Source: Litoditis marina (Eukaryota; Nematoda; Chromadorea; Rhabditida; Rhabditidae). From it: DNA of 64,000 nt. Position 1 is the stretch's first letter. Each line of letters opens with the position of its first letter. Positions 63,701-64,000 of the stretch are shown here, piece after piece. Under the pieces are notes generated by a model, which made no database searches, was not told the DNA's origin, and saw nothing but the letters and a program-made list of their open reading frames with translations. Made by a program: the position numbers and the translations under genes. The stretch lies in assembly GCA_964036275.1 (NCBI GenBank), contig CAXIWQ010000246.1, positions 1 to 64,000 of the forward strand, read 5' to 3'.

Positions 63701-64000
63701 TTGTCATAAATTATGACAAGCATCATTTCTCTCTTGTCATAAATTATGACAAGCATCATTTCTCTCTTGTCATAAATTATGACAAGCATAATTTCTCTCC
63801 TGTCATAAATTATGACAAGCATCATTTCTCTCTTGTCATAAATTATGACAAGCATCATTCTCTCTTGTCATAAATTATGACAAGCATCATTTCTCTCCTG
63901 TCATAAATTATGACAAGCATCATTTCTCTCTTGTCATAAATTATGACAAGCATCATTTCTCTCTTGTCATAAATTATGACAAGCATCATTTCTCTCTTGT

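Larger units (their letters stand above)
47803..64000. repeat. Satellite array B: >16 kb of 33-bp palindrome-containing units
   Basis: The unit is 33 bp: GCATCATTTCTCTC followed by a 19-bp TTGTCATAA-A-TTATGACAA core. With its flanking bases the core makes a 21-bp palindrome, with 10-base arms CTTGTCATAA and its complement around a central A. About 490 units are present and the array runs off the window end. Common variants are CTCCTG for CTCTTG, GACGAG or GACAGG for GACAAG, and central C or T. Indels that are not multiples of three occur (for example at about 53390, 53682, 55171, 56927 and 59218). Both strands are open for hundreds to 1863 codons because 33 is divisible by three and the unit lacks stops in two frames. 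I do not regard these as genes. Confidence 0.97.

Noticed and set aside
11724..64000. CRISPR-like arrays
   Set aside because: Repeats are directly contiguous with no unique spacers, and the context is a nematode nuclear genome.

Overview
The window looks like nematode DNA, most likely a Caenorhabditis-like rhabditid. Three things support this. The first gene is the 3' part of a VHP-1-type (DUSP8/16-like) MAP kinase phosphatase. The second gene has a TTTCAG acceptor two bases before its ATG, as expected for spliced-leader trans-splicing. The intergenic DNA carries small MITE-like elements and remnants of non-LTR retrotransposons.

Layout. 1-4324 (+): seven exons of the phosphatase gene, read by joining conserved blocks across GT/AG introns. 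They give 352 in-frame codons including the stop; the N-terminal part lies outside the window. 4325-8149: 3' UTR and intergenic DNA with a hairpin/MITE-like element (4443-4672), a TTAA-flanked MITE (7231-7472), five degenerate copies of a ~50-bp repeat, and a cluster of GAGACGCAGA motifs. 8150-9969 (-): a two-exon gene for a 68-residue secreted peptide, whose 1.6-kb intron holds a sense-opposite fragment of a LINE reverse transcriptase (9136-9576). 9970-11723: repeat-rich DNA with a LINE 3' tail and no convincing gene.

11724-47797 is one continuous satellite of about 36 kb built from 40-bp units mixed with 25-bp units that lack an internal 15 bp. It is organised in nested higher-order repeats (610, 875, 2705 and 3195 bp, and others). 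47798-64000 is a second, unrelated satellite of 33-bp units that runs off the window end. Each of its units contains a near-perfect 21-bp palindrome. The two arrays abut without spacer, at a 41-bp perfect inverted repeat (47799-47839) where the first 33-bp unit appears in opposite orientation. The very long open frames in the second array come from a 33-bp period without stops, open on both strands, and are not genes.

The most interesting signal is that the two satellites, otherwise different in sequence and period, share the same dyad, TGTCA-N7-TGACA. This suggests arrays of sites for a dimeric DNA-binding protein, for example a chromosome-level pairing, anchoring or chromatin function; that is inference. 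A second unusual signal is that nearly every intron of the phosphatase gene carries degenerate local copies of its own splice junctions.
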